Positions 11,725 through 26,129 of a DNA stretch of 64,000 bases are shown here, piece after piece. The notes under the pieces are model-generated. The model made no database searches. It was not told the origin of the DNA and saw only the letters and a list, made by a program, of their open reading frames with translations. The stretch is taken from the NCBI GenBank assembly GCA_036172665.1, contig CM069870.1, forward strand, positions 43,730,001 to 43,794,000. Direction: 5' to 3'. This stretch comes from Prosopocoilus inquinatus. Taxonomy: Eukaryota > Arthropoda > Insecta > Coleoptera > Lucanidae. Position 1 is the stretch's first letter; each line of letters opens with the position of its first letter. Position numbers and translations under genes: made by a program.

Positions 11725-14700
11725 ACTGTGATGTATCTAATCGATCCTTACTCATCTATCATGTTATTTGGCGTTTCGATGGACTCCAGTAACTTTGATG
11801 TGAGATACGAAGTTCTCGGACGCAGCTGAAGCTAGAAATAGTTTTAAACGAAACAACACGCATTAGCGTTGTTACTGTGATGTATCTAATCGATCCTTAC
11901 TCATCTATCATGTTATTTGACGTTTGGATGGACTCCAGTAACTCTGATGTGAGATACAAAGTTTTTGGACGCAGCAGAAGCTGGAAATAGTTTTGAAAGA
12001 AACAACACGTATAAGCGTTGTTCCTGTGATGTATCTAATCGATCCTTACTTAGCTACTATGTTATTTGACGTTTCGATGGACTCCAGTAACTCTAATGTG
12101 AGATACGAAATTTTCGGACGCAGCAGAAGCTGGAAATAGTTTTAAACGAAATAACACGCATTAGCGTTGTTCCTGTGATGTATCTAATCGATCCTTACTT
12201 ATCTATCATGTTATTTGACGTTTAGATGGACTCCAGTAACCCTGACGTGAGATACGAAGTTCTCGGACGCAGCAGAAGCTGGAAATAGTTTTAAACGAAA
12301 CAACACGCATTAGCGTTGTTCCTGTGATGTATCTAATAGATCCTTACTTATCTATCATGTTATTTGGCGTTTCGATGGACTCCGGTAGCTGTGATATGAG
12401 ATACGACGTTTTCGGACGCAGCAGAAGCTGGAAATAGTTTGAAACGAAACAACACGTATTAGCGTTGTTCCTGTGATGTATCTAATCGATCCTTATTCAT
12501 CTATCATATTATTTGACGTTTGGATGGACTCCAGTAACTCTGATGAGAGACACAAAGATTTCGGACGCAGCAGAAGCTGGAAATAGTTTTAAACGAAACA
12601 ACACGCATTAGCGTTGCTCCTGTGATGTATCTAATCGATCCTTACTTATCTATGATGTTATTTGACGTTTGGATGGACTCCAGTAACCCTGACGTGAGAT
12701 ACGAAGTTCTCGGACGCAGCAGAAGCTGGAAATAGTTTTAAACGAAACAACACGTATTAGCGTTGTTCCTGTGATGTATCTAATCGATCCTTACTCATCT
12801 ATCATGTTATTTGACGTTTGGATGGACTCCAGTAACTCTGATGTGAGATACAAAGTTCTTGGACGCAGCAGAAGCTGGAAATAGTTTTGAACGAAACAAC
12901 ACGTATTAGCGTTGTTCCTGTGATGTATCTAATCGATCCTTACTCATCTATCATGTTATTTGGCGTATCGATGGACTCCAGTAACTTTGATGTGAGATAC
13001 GAAGTTCTCGGACGCAGCTGAAGCTCGAAATAGTTTTAAACGAAACAACACGCATTAGCGTTGTTACTGTGATGTATCTAATCGATCCTTACTCATCTAT
13101 CATGTTATTTGACGTTTGGATGGACTCCAGTAACTCTGATGTGAGATACAAAGTTTTTGGACGCAGCAGAAGCTGGAAATAGTTTTGAACGAAACAACAC
13201 GTATTAGCGTTGTTCCTGTGATGTATCTAATCGATCCCTACTTAGCTACTATGTTATTTGACGTTTGGATGGACTCCAGTAACTCTAATGTGAGATACGA
13301 AATTTTCGGACGCAGCAGAAGCTGGAAATAGTTTTAAACGAAACAACACGCTTTAGCGTTGTTCCTGTGATGTATCTAATCGATCCTTACTCATCTATCA
13401 TGTTATTTGGCGTTTCGATGGACTCCAGTAACTTTGATGTGAGATACGAAGTTCTCGGACGCAGCTGAAGCTAGAAATAGTTTTAAACGAAACAACACGC
13501 ATTAGCGTTGTTACTGTGATGTATCTAATCGATCCTTACTCATCTATCATGTTATTTGACGTTTGGATGGACTCCAGTAACTCTGATGTGAGATACAAAG
13601 TTTTTGGACGCAGCAGAAGCTGGAAATAGTTTTGAAAGAAACAACACGTATAAGCGTTGTTCCTGTGATGTATCTAATCGATCCTTACTTAGCTACTATG
13701 TTATTTGACGTTTCGATGGACTCCAGTAACTCTAATGTGAGATACGAAATTTTCGGACGCAGCAGAAGCTGGAAATAGTTTTAAACGAAATAACACGCAT
13801 TAGCGTTGTTCCTGTGATGTATCTAATCGATCCTTACTTATCTATCATGTTATTTGACGTTTAGATGGACTCCAGTAACCCTGACGTGAGATACGAAGTT
13901 CTCGGACGCAGCAGAAGCTGGAAATAGTTTTAAACGAAACAACACGCATTAGCGTTGTTCCTGTGATGTATCTAATAGATCCTTACTTATCTATCATGTT
14001 ATTTGGCGTTTCGATGGACTCCGGTAGCTGTGATATGAGATACGACGTTTTCGGACGCAGCAGAAGCTGGAAATAGTTTGAAACGAAACAGCACGTATTA
14101 GCGTTGTTCCTGTGATGTATCTAATCGATCCTTACTCATCTATCATATTATTTGACGTTTGGATGGACTCCAGTAACTCTGATGAGAGACACAAAGATTT
14201 CGGACGCAGCAGAAGCTGGAAATAGTTTTAAACGAAACAACACGCATTAGCGTTGCTCCTGTGATGTATCTAATCGATCCTTACTTATCTATGATGTTAT
14301 TTGACGTTTGGATGGACTCCAGTAACCCTGACGTGAGATACGAAGTTCTCGGACGCAGCAGAAGCTGGAAATAGTTTTAAACGAAACAACACGTATTAGC
14401 GTTGTTCCTGTGATGTATCTAATCGATCCTTACTCATCTATCATGTTATTTGACGTTTGGATGGACTCCAGTAACTCTGATGTGAGATACAAAGTTCTTG
14501 GACGCAGCAGAAGCTGGAAATAGTTTTGAACGAAACAACACGTATTAGCGTTGTTCCTGTGATGTATCTAATCGATCCTTACTCATCTATCATGTTATTT
14601 GGCGTATCGATGGACTCCAGTAACTTTGATGTGAGATACGAAGTTCTCGGACGCAGCTGAAGCTCGAAATAGTTTTAAACGAAACAACACGCATTAGCGT

Positions 14701-15010
14701 TGTTACTGTGATGTATCTAATCGATCCTTACTCATCTATCATGTTATTTGACGTTTGGATGGACTCCAGTAACTCTGATGTGAGATACAAAGTTTTTGGA
14801 CGCAGCAGAAGCTGGAAATAGTTTTGAACGAAACAACACGTATTAGCGTTGTTCCTGTGATGTATCTAATCGATCCCTACTTAGCTACTATGTTATTTGA
14901 CGTTTGGATGGACTCCAGTAACTCTAATGTGAGATACGAAATTTTCGGACGCAGCAGAAGCTGGAAATAGTTTTAAACGAAACAACACGCTTTAGCGTTG
15001 TTCCTGTGAT
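11725..15010 (+). repeat. 11-monomer HOR, period 1639 bp, two copies
   Basis: TTTAGATGG, a variant of TTTGGATGG, occurs at 12221 and 13860, exactly 1639 bp (11 x 149) apart. The intervening class order, including TATAAGCG, TCTATGATG, GGCGTATCG, CGCTTTAGCG and the class V and U units, repeats in step. Copies run about 11725-13365 and 13365-15010. After that, TCTATTATG and CCAGAAAC replace TCTATCATG and CCAGTAAC. A more diverged relative lies at about 16920-18175. Confidence 0.88.
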
Positions 15011-16119
15011 GTATCTAATCGATCCTTACTCATCTATTATGTTATTTGGCGTTTCGATGGACTCCAGAAACTTTGATGTGAGATACGAAGTTCTCGGACG
15101 CAGCTGAAGCTAGAAATAGTTTTAAACGAAACAACATGCATTAGCGTTGTTACTGTGATGTATCTAATCGATCCTTACTTATCTATCGTGTTATTTGACG
15201 TTTGGATGGACTCCAGTAAGTCTGATGTGAGATACAAAGTTTTTGGACGCAGCAGAAGCTTTAAATAGTTTTGAACGAAACAACACGTATTAGCGTTGTT
15301 CCTGTGATGTATCTAATCGATCCTTACTCATCTATCATGTTATTTGAAGTTTCGATGGACTCCAGTAACTCTAATGTGAGATAAGAAATTTTCGGACGCA
15401 GCAGAAGCTGGAAATAGTTTTAAACGAAACAACACGTATTAGCGTTGTTCCTGTTATGTATCTAATCGATCCTTACTCATCTATCATGTTATTTGACGTT
15501 TCGATGGACTCCAGTAGCTCTGATGTGAGATACGACGTTTTCTGAGGCAGCAGAAACTGGAAATAATTTTAAACGAAACAACACGCATTAGCGTTGTTCC
15601 TGTGATGTATCTAATCGATCCTTACTCATCTATCATGTTATTTGGCGTTTCGATGGACTCCAGTAACTTTGATGTGAGATACGAAGTTCTCGGACGCAGC
15701 TGAAGCTAGAAATAGTTTTAAACGAAACAACACGCATTAGCGTTGTTACTGTGATGTATCTAATCGATCCTTACTCATCTATCATGTTATTTGACGTTTG
15801 GATGGACTCCAGTAACTCTGATGTGAGATACAAAGTTTTTGGACGCAGCAGAAGCTGGAAATAGTTTTAAACGAAGCAACACGCATTAGCGTTGTTCCTG
15901 TTATGTATCTAATCGATCCTTACTCATCTATCATGTTATTTGACGTTTGGATGGACTCCAGTAACTCTGATGTGAGATACAAAGTTTTTGGACGCAGCAG
16001 AACCTGGAAATAATTTTAAACGAAACAACACGCATTAGCGTTGTTACTGTGATGTATCTAATCGATCCTTACTCATCTATCATGTTATTTGACGTTTGGA
16101 TGGACTCCAGTAACTCTGA

Positions 16120-18710
16120 TGAGAGACAAAAAGATTTCGGACGCAGCAGAAGCTGGAAATAGTTTTAAACGAGACAACACGCATTAGCGTTGTTCCTGTG
16201 ATGTATCTAATCGATCCTTACTTATCTATCATGTTATTTGACGTTTGGATGGACTCCAGTAACCCTGACGTGAGATACTAAGTTCTCGGAGGCAGCAGAA
16301 GCTGGAAATAGTTTTAAACGAAACAACACGTATTAGCGTTGTTCCTGTGATGTATCTAATCGATCCTTACTTAGCTACTATGTTATTTGACGTTTCGATG
16401 GACTCCAGTAACTCTGATGTGAGATACAAAGTTTTTGGACGCAGCAGAAGCTGGAAATAGTTTTGAACGAAACAACACGTATTAGCGTTGTTGCTGTGAT
16501 GTATCTAATCGATCCTTACTTAGCTACTATGTTATTTGAGGTTTCGATGGACTCCAGTAACTCTAATGTGAGATACGAAATTTTCGGACGCAGCAGAAGC
16601 TGGAAATAGTTTTAAACGAAACAACACGCATTAGCGTTGTTCCTGTGATGTATCTAATCGATCCTTACTTATCTATCATGTTATTTGACGTTTGCATGGA
16701 CTCCAGTAACCCTGACGTGAGATACGAAGTTCTCGGACGCAGCAGAAGCTGGAAATAGTTTTAAACGAAACAACACGCATTAGCGTTGTTCCTGTGATGT
16801 ATCTAATCGATCCTTACTCATCTATCATGTTATTTGACGTTTGGATGGACTCCAGTAACTCTGATGTGAGATACAAAGTTTTTGGACGCAGCAGAAGCTG
16901 GAAATAGTTTTGAACGAAACAACACGTATAAGCGTTGTTCCTGTGATGTATCTAATCGATCCTTACTTAGCTACTATGTTATTTGACGTTTCGATGGACT
17001 CCAGTAACTCTAATGTGAGATACGGAATTTTCGGACGCAGCAGAAGCTGGAAATAGTTTTAAACGAAACAACACGCATTAGCGTTGTTCCTGTGATGTAT
17101 CTAATCGATCCTTACTTATCTATCATGTTATTTGACGTTTGCATGGACTCCAGTAACCCTGACGTGAGATACGAAGTTCTCGGACGCAGCAGAAGCTGGA
17201 AATAGTTTTAAACGAAACAACACGCATTAGCGTTGTTCCTGTGATGTATCTAATAGATCCTTACTTATCTATCATGTTATTTGGCGTTTCGATGGACTCC
17301 GGTAGCTGTGATATGAGATACGACGTTTTCGGACGCAGCAGAAGCTGGAAATAGTTTGAAACGAAAGAACACGTATTAGCGTTGTTCCTGTGATGTATCT
17401 AATCGATCCTTACTCATCTATCATGTTATTTGACGTTTAGATGGACTCCAGTAACTCTGATGAGAGACACAAAGATTTCGGACGCAGCAGAAACTGGAAA
17501 TAGTTTTAAACGAAACAACACGCATTAGCGTTGCTCCTGTGATGTATCTAATCGATCCTTACTTATCTATCATGTTATTTGACGTTTGGATGGACTCCAG
17601 TAACCCTGACGTGAGATACGAAGTTCTCGGACGCAGCAGAAGCTGAAAATAGTTTTAAACGAAACAACACGTATTAGCGTTGTTCCTGTGATGTATCTAA
17701 TCGATCCTTACACATCTATCATGTTATTTGACGTTTGGATGGACTCCAGTAACTCTGATGTGAGATACAAAGTTCTTGGACGCAGCAGAAGCTGGAAATA
17801 ATTTTGAACGAAACAACACGTATTAGCGTTGTTCCTGTGATGTATCTAATCGATCCTTACTCATCTATCATGTTATTTGGCGTTTCGATGGACTCCAGTA
17901 ACTTTGATGTGAGATACGAAGTTCTCGGACGCAGCTGAAACTCGAAATAGTTTTAAACGAAACAACACGCATTAGCGTTGTTACTGTGATGTATCTAATC
18001 GATCCTTACTCATCTATCATGTTATTTGACGTTTGGATGGACTCCAGTAACTCTGAAGTGAGATACAAAGTTTTTGGACGCAGCAGAAGCTGGAAATAGT
18101 TTTGAACGAAACAACACGTATTAGCGTTGTTCCTGTGATGTATCTAATCGATCCCTACTTAGCTACTATGTTATTTGACTTTTGGATGGACTCCAGTAAC
18201 TCTGATGAGAGACACAAAGATTTCGGACGCAGCAGAAGCTGGAAATAGTTTTAAACGAAACAACACGCATTAGCGTTGTTCCTGTGATGTATCTAATCGA
18301 TCCTTACTTATCTATCATGTTATTTGACGTTTGGATGGACTCCAGTAACCCTGACGTGAGATACTAAGTTCTCGGAGGCAGCAGAAGCTGGAAATAGTTT
18401 TAAACGAAACAACACGTATTAGCGTTGTTCCTGTGATGTATCTAATCGATCCTTACTTAGCTACTATGTTATTTGACGTTTCGATGGACTCCAGTAACTC
18501 TGATGTGAGATACAAAGTTTTTGGACGCAGCAGAAGCTGGAAATAGTTTTGAACGAAACAACACGTATTAGCGTTGTTGCTGTGATGTATCTAATCGATC
18601 CTTACTTAGCTACTATGTTATTTGAGGTTTCGATGGACTCCAGTAACTCTAATGTGAGATACGAAATTATCGGACGCAGCAGAAGCTGGAAATAGTTTTA
18701 AACAAAACAA
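16120..18710 (+). repeat. 14-monomer-offset duplicate of a four-class string
   Basis: A string of class U, the P sub-variant (GATACTAAG with GGAGGCAGC), Q, and R with TTGAGGTTTCG occurs at about 16120-16640 and about 18190-18710. GATACT at 16274 and 18360, and GAGGTTTCG at 16538 and 18624, are both 2086 bp (14 x 149) apart. The same string is at about 10760-11290, and in part at about 7470-7850 within the 22-mer HOR. It is a mobile sub-block of the left domain. Confidence 0.82.
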
Positions 18711-20579
18711 CACGCATTAGCGTTGTTCCTGTGATGTATCTAATCGATCCTTACTCACCTATCATGTTATTTGGCGTTTCGATGGACTCCAGTAACCCTT
18801 ACGTGAGATACGAAGTTCTCGGACGCAGCAGAAGCTGGAAATAGTTTTAAACGAAACAACACGCATTAGCATTGTTCCTGTGATGTATCTAATCGATCCT
18901 TACTCATCTATCATGTTATTTGACGTTTCGATGGACTCCAGTAACTCTGATGTGAGATACAAAGTTTTTGGACGCAGCAGAAGCTGGAAATAGTTTTGAA
19001 CGAAACAACACGTATTAGCGTTGTTCCTGTGATGTATCTAATCGATCCTTACTTAGCTACTATGTTATTTGACGTTTCGATGGACTCCAGTAACTCTAAT
19101 GTGAGATACGAAATTTTCGGACGCAGCAGAAGCTGGAAATAGTTTTAAACGAAACAACACGCATTAGCGTTGTTCCTGTGATGTATCTAATCGATCCTTA
19201 CTTATCTATCATGTTATTTGACGTTTGGATGGACTCCAGTAACCCTGACGTGAGATACGAAGTTCTCGGACGCAGCAGAAGCTGGAAATAGTTTTAAACG
19301 AAACAACACGCATTAGCGTTGCTCCTGTGATGTATCTAATCGATCCTTACTTATCTATCATGTTATTTGACGTTTGGATGGACTCCAGTAACCCTGACGT
19401 GAGATACGAAGTTCTCGGACGCAGCAGAAGCTGGAAATAGTTTTAAACGAAACAACACGTATTAGCGTTGTTCCTGTGATGTATCTAATCGATCCTTACT
19501 CATCTATCATGTTATTTGACGTTTGGATGGACTCCAGTAACTCTGATGTGAGATACAAAGTTCTTGGACGCAGCAGAAGCTGGAAATAGTTTTGAACGAA
19601 ACAACACGTATTAGCGTTGTTCCTGTGATGTATCTAATCGATCCTTACTCATCTATCATGTTATTTGGCGTTTCGATGGACTCCAGTAACTTTGATGTTA
19701 GATACGAAGTTCTCGGACGCAGCTGAAGCTCGAAATAGTTTTAAACGAAACAACACGCATTAGCGTTGTTACTGTGATGTATCTAATCGATCCTTACTCA
19801 TCTATCATGTTATTTGACGTTTGGATGGACTCCAGTAACTCTGATGTGAGATACAAAGTTTTTGGACGCAGCAGAAGCTGGAAATAGTTTTGAACGAAAC
19901 AACACGCATTAGCGTTGTTCCTGTGATGTATCTAATCGATCCTTACTTATCTATCATGTTATTTGACGTTTGGATGGGCTCCAGTAACCCTGACATGAGA
20001 TACGAAGTTCTCGGACGCAGCAGAAGCTGGAAATAGTTTTAAACGAAACAACACGCATTAGCGTTGTTCCTGTGATGTATCTAATCGATCCTTACTTATC
20101 TATCATGTTATTTGACGTTTGGATGGACTCCAGTAACCCTGACGTGAGATACGAAGTTCTCGGACGCAGCAGAAGCTGGAAATAGTTTTAAACGAAACAA
20201 CACGTATTAGCGTTGTTCCTGTGATGTATCTAATCGATCCTTACTCATCTATCATGTTATTTGACGTTTGGATGGACTTCAGTAACTCTGATGTGAGATA
20301 CAAAGTTTTTGGACGCAGCAGAAGCTGGAAATAGTTTTGAACGAAACAACACGTATTAGCGTTGTTCCTGTGATGTATCTAATCGATCCTTACTCATCTA
20401 TCATGTTATTTGACGTTTGGATGGACTCCAGTAACTCTGATGTGAGATACAAAGTTTTTGGACGCAGCAGAAGCTGGAAATAATTTTGAACGAAACAACA
20501 CGTATTAGCGTTGTTCCTGTGATGTATCTAATCGATACTTACTCATCTATCATGTTATTTGACGTTTGGATGGACTCCA

Positions 20580-21110
20580 GTAACTCTGATGTGAGATAAA
20601 AAGTTTTTGGACGCAGCAGGAGCTGGAAATAGTTTTAAATGAAACAACACGTATTAGCGTTGTTCCTGTGCTGTATCTAATCGATCCTTACTCATATATC
20701 ATGTTATTTGGCGTTTCGATGGACTCCAGTAGCTCTGAAGTGAGATACGACGTTTTCGGACGCAGCAGAAGCTGGAAATAGTTTTAAACGAAACAACACG
20801 TATTAGCGTTGTTCCTGTGATGTACCTAATCGATCCTTACTCATCTATCATGTTATTTGACGTTTCGATGGACTCCAGTAACTCTAATGTGAGATACGAA
20901 ATTTTCGGACGCAGCGGAAGCTGGAAATAGTTTTAAACGAAACAACACGCATTAGCGTTGTTCCTGTGATGTATCTAATCGATCCTTACTCATCTATCAT
21001 GTTATTTGACGTTTCGATGGACTCCAGTAACTTTGATGTGAGATACGAAGTTCTCGGACGCAGCTGAAGCTAGAAATAGTTTTAAACGAAACAACACGCA
21101 TTAGCGTTGT
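20580..21110 (+). other. Transition between left and middle satellite domains
   Basis: Left-domain markers end here: class U was last seen near 18207, and CAGCTGAAGCTAG near 21062. Middle-domain markers start here: GATAAAAAG near 20595, CAGGAGCTGG near 20616 and GTGCTGTATC near 20669. TAAACGATCC follows from about 22614. The monomer phase is unbroken and there is no foreign sequence at the boundary, so this is a change in monomer population, not a junction with other DNA. The limits are approximate. Confidence 0.7.
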
Positions 21111-22559
21111 TACTGTGATGTATCTAATCGATCCTTACTTATCTATCATGTTATTTGACGTTTGGATGTACTCCAGTAACTCTGATGTGAGATACAAAGT
21201 TTTTGGACGCAGCAGAAGCTGGAAATAGTTTTAAACGAAACAACACGCATTAGCGTTGTTCCTGTGATGTATCTAATCGATCCTTCCTTAGCTACTATGT
21301 TATTTGACGTTTCGATGGACTCCAGTAACTCTAATGTGAGATACGAAATTTTCGGACGCAGCAGAAGCTGGAAATAGTTTTAAACGAAACAACACGTATT
21401 AGCGTTGTGCCTGTGATGTATCTAATCGATCCTTACTCATCTATCATGTTATTTGACGTTTGGATGGACTCCAGTAACTCTGATGTGAGATAAAAAGTTT
21501 TTGGACGCAGCAGAAGCTGGAAATAGTTTTGAACGAAACAGCACGTATTAGCGTTGTTCCTGTGATGTATCTAATCGTTCCTTCCTTAGCTACTATGTTA
21601 TTTGACGTTTCGATGGACTCCAGTAACTCTAATGTGAGATACGAAATTTTCGGACGCAGCAGAAGCTGGAAATAGTTTTAAACGAAACAACACGCATTAG
21701 CGTTGTTCCTGTGATGTATCTAATCGATCCTTACTCATCTATCATGTTATTTGGCGTTTCGATGGACTCCAGTAACCCTGACGTGAGATACGAAGTTCTC
21801 GGACGCAGCAGAAGCTGGAAATAGTTTTAAACGAAACAACACGCATTAGCGTTGTTCCTGTGATGTATCTAATCGATCCTTACTGATCTATCATGTTATT
21901 TGACGTTTGGATGGACTCCAGTAACCCTGAAGTGAGATACGAAGTTCTCGGACGCAGCAGAAGCTGGAAATAGTTTTAAACGAAACAACACGTATTAGCG
22001 TTGTTCCTGTGATGTATCTAATCGATCCTTACTCATCTATCATGTTATTTGACGTTTGGATGGACTCCAGTAACTCTGATGTGAGATACAAAGTTTTTGG
22101 AAGCAGCAGAAGCTGGAAATAGTTTTGAACGAAACAACACGTATTAGCGTTGTTCCTGTGATGTATCTAATCGATCCTTACTCATCTATCATGTTATTTG
22201 ACGTTTGGATGGACTCCAGTAACTCTGATGTGAGATAAAAAGTTTTTGGACGCAGCAGGAGCTGGAAATAGTTTTAAATGAAACAACACGTATTAGCGTT
22301 GTTCCTGTGCTGTATCTAATCGATCCTTACTCATATATCATGTTATTTGGCGTTTCGATGGACTCCAGTAGCTCTAATGTGAGATACGAAATTTTCGGAC
22401 GCAGGGGAAGCTGGAAATAGTTTTAAACGAAACAACACTTATTAGCGTTGTTCCTGTGATGTATCTAATCGATCCTTACTCATCTATCATGTTATTTGAC
22501 GTTTCGATGGACTCCAGTAACTCTAATGTGAGAAACGAAATTTTCGGACGCAGCAGAAG

Positions 22560-24950
22560 CTGGAAATAGTTTTAAATGAAACAACACGTATTAGCGTTGT
22601 TCCTGTGATGTATCTAAACGATCCTTACTTATCTAACATGTTATTTGACGTTTGGATGGACTCCAGTAACCCTGACGTGAGATACGAAGTTCTCGGACGC
22701 AGCAGAAGCTGGAAATAGTTTTAAACGAAACAACACTTATTGGCGTTGTGCCTGTGATGTATCTAATCGATCCTTACTCATCTATCATGTTATTTGACGT
22801 TTGGATGGACTCCAGTAACTCTGATGTGAGATAAAAAGTTTTTGGACGCAGCAGAAGCTGGAAATAGTTTTGAACGAAACAGCACGTATTAGCGTTGTTC
22901 CTGTGATGTATCTAATCGATCCTTCCTTAGCTACTATGTTATTTGACGTTTCGATGGACTCCAGTAACTCTAATGTGAGATACGAAATTTTCTGACACAG
23001 CAGAAGCTGGAAATAGTTTTAAACGAAACAACACGCATTAGCGTTGTTCCTGTGATGTATCTAATCGATCCTTACTCATCTATCATGTTATTTGGCGTTT
23101 CGATGGACTCCAGTAACTTTGATGTGAGATACGAAGTTCTCGGACGCAGCTGAAGCTGGAAATAGTTTTAAGTGAAACAACACGCATTAGCGTTGTTCCT
23201 GTGATGTATCTAAACGATCCTTACTTATCTAAAATGTTATTTGACGTTTGGATGGACTCCAGTAACTCTAATGTGAGATACGAAATTTTCTGACACAGCA
23301 GAAGCTGGAAATAGTTTTAAACGAAACAACACGCATTAGCGTTGTTCCTGTGATGTATCTAATCGATCCTTACTTATCTACCATGTTATTTGACGTTTGG
23401 ATGGGCTCCAGTAACCCTGACGTGAGATACGAAGTTCTCGGACGCAGCAGAAGCTGGAAATAGTTTTAAACGAAACAACACACATTAGCGTTGTTCCTGT
23501 GATGTATCTAATCGATCCTTACTTATCTATCATGTTATTTGACGTTTGGATGGACTCCAGTAACCCTGACGTGAGATACGAAGTTCTCGGACGCAGCAGA
23601 AGCTGGAAATAGTTTTAAACGAAACAACACGTACTAGCGTTGTTCGTGTGATGTATCTAATCGATCCTTACTCATCTATCATGTTATTTGACGTATCGAT
23701 GGACTCCAGTAACTCTAATGTGAGATACGAAATTTTCGGACTCAGCAGAAGCTGGAAATAGTTTTAAACGAAACAACACGCATTAGCGTTGTTCCTGTGA
23801 TGTATCTAATCGATCCTTACTCATCTATCATGTTATTTGGCGTATCGATGGACTCCAGTAACTTTGATGTGAAATACGAAGTTCTCGGACGCAGCTGAAG
23901 CTGGAAATAGTTTTAAATGAAACAACACGTATTAGCGTTGTTCCTGTGATGTATCTAAACGATCCTTACTTATCTAACATGTTATTTGACGTTTGGATGG
24001 ACTCCAGTAACTCTGATGTGAGATACAAAGTTTTTGGACGCAGCAGAAGCTGGAAATAGTTTTGAACGAAACAACACGTATTAGCGATGTTCCTGTGATG
24101 TATCTAATCGATCCTTACTTAGCTACTATGTTATTTGACGTTTCGATGGACTCCAGTAACTCTAATGTGAGATACGAAATTTTCGGACGCAGCAGAAGCT
24201 GGAAATAGTTTTAAACGAAACAACACGCATTAGCGTTGTTCCTGTGATGTATCTAATCGATCCTTACTTATCTATCATGTTATTTGACGTTTGGATGGAC
24301 TCCAGTAACCCTGACGTGAGATACAAAGTTCTCGGACGCAGCAGAAGCTGGAAATAGTTTTAAACGAAACAACACGCATTAGCGTTGTTCCTGTGATGTA
24401 TCTAATCGATCCTTACTCATCTATCATGTTATTTGGCGTTTCGATGGACTCCAGTAACTTTGATGGGAGATACGAAGTTCTCGGACGCAGCTGAAGCTGG
24501 AAATAGTTTTAAGTGAAACAACACGTATTAGCGTTGTTCCTGTGATGTATCTAAACGATCCTTACTTATCTAACATGTTATTTGACGTTTGGATGGACTC
24601 CAGTAACTCTAATGTGAGATACGAAATTTTCTGACACAGCAGAAGCTGGAAATAGTTTTAAACGAAACAACACGCATTAGCGTTGTTCCTGTGATGTATC
24701 TAATCGATCCTTACTTATCTATCATGTTATTTGACGTTTGGATGGGCTCCAGTAACCCTGACTTGAGATACGAAGTTCTCGGACGCAGCAGAAGCTGGAA
24801 ATAGTTTTAAACGAAACAACACGCATTAGCGTTGTTCCTGTGATGTATCTAATCGATCCTTACTTATCTATCATGTTATTTGACGTTTGGATGGACTCCA
24901 GTAACCCTGACGTGAGATACGAAGTTCTCGGACGCAGCAGAAGCTGGAAA
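22560..24950 (+). repeat. Long block repeated at 34.3-36.6 kb and partly at 38.0-39.0 kb
   Basis: GTATCGATG followed by AACTTTGATGTGAAATACG occurs at 23842, 35611 and 37995. The first two are 11,769 bp apart (79 x 149 minus 2, explained by 1-bp deletions near 26409 and 27003). Matching order extends over about 22560-24110 against 34330-35880. A class R monomer (about 24110-24250) absent from the 35 kb copy comes next, then about 24255-24950 matches 35875-36570. The copy at about 37980-38960 keeps the class R monomer, so it is closer to this one at that point. Confidence 0.8.
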
Positions 24951-26129
24951 TAGTTTTAAACGAAACAACACGCATTAGCGTTGTTCCTGTGATGTATCTA
25001 ATCGATCCTTACTTATCTATCATGTTATTTGACGTTTGGATGGACTCCAGTAACCCTGACGTGAGATACGAAGTTCTCGGACGCAGCAGAAGCTGGAAAT
25101 AGTTTTAAACGAAACAACACGTATTAGCGTTGTTCCTGTGATGTATCTAATCGATCCTTACTCATCTATCATGTTATTTGACGTTTGGATGGACTTCAGT
25201 AACTCTGATGTGAGATACAAAGTTTTTGGACGCAGCAGAAGCTGGAAATAGTTTTGAACGAAACAACACGTATTAGCGTTGTTCCTGTGATGTATCTAAT
25301 CGATCCTTACTCATCTATCATGTTATTTGACGTTTGGATGGACTCCAGTAACTCTGATGTGAGATACAAAGTTTTTGGACGCAGCAGAAGCTGGAAATAA
25401 TTTTGAACGAAACAACACGTATTAGCGTTGTTCCTGTGATGTATCTAATCGATCCTTACTCATCTATCATGTTATTTGACGTTTCGATGGACTCCAGTAA
25501 CTCTAATGTGAGATACGAAATTTTCGGACGCAGCGGAAGCTGGAAATAGTTTTGAACGAAACAGCACGTATTAGCGTTGTTCCTGTGATGTATCTAATCG
25601 ATCCTTCCTTAGCTACTATGTTATTTGACGTTTCGATGGACTCCAGTAACTCTAATGTGAGATACGAAATTTTCGGACGCAGCAGAAGCTGGAAATAGTT
25701 TTAAACGAAACAACACGCATTAGCGTTGTTCCTGTGATGTATCTAATCGATCCTTACTCATCTATCATGTTATTTGGCGTTTCGATGGACTCCAGTAACT
25801 TTGATGTGAGATACGAAGTTCTCGGACGCAGCTGAAGCTGGAAATAGTTTTAAGTGAAACAACACGCATTAGCGTTGTTCCTGTGATGTATCTAAACGAT
25901 CCTTACTTATCTAACATGTTATTTGACGTTTGGATGGACTCCAGTAACTCTAATGTGAGATTCGAAATTTTCTGACACAGCAGAAGCTGGAAATAGTTTT
26001 AAACGAAACAACACGCATTAGCGTTGTTCCTGTGATGTATCTAATCGATCCTTACTTATCTATCATGTTATTTGACGTTTGGATGGACTCCAGTAACCCT
26101 GACGTGAGATACGAAGTTCTCGGACGCAG

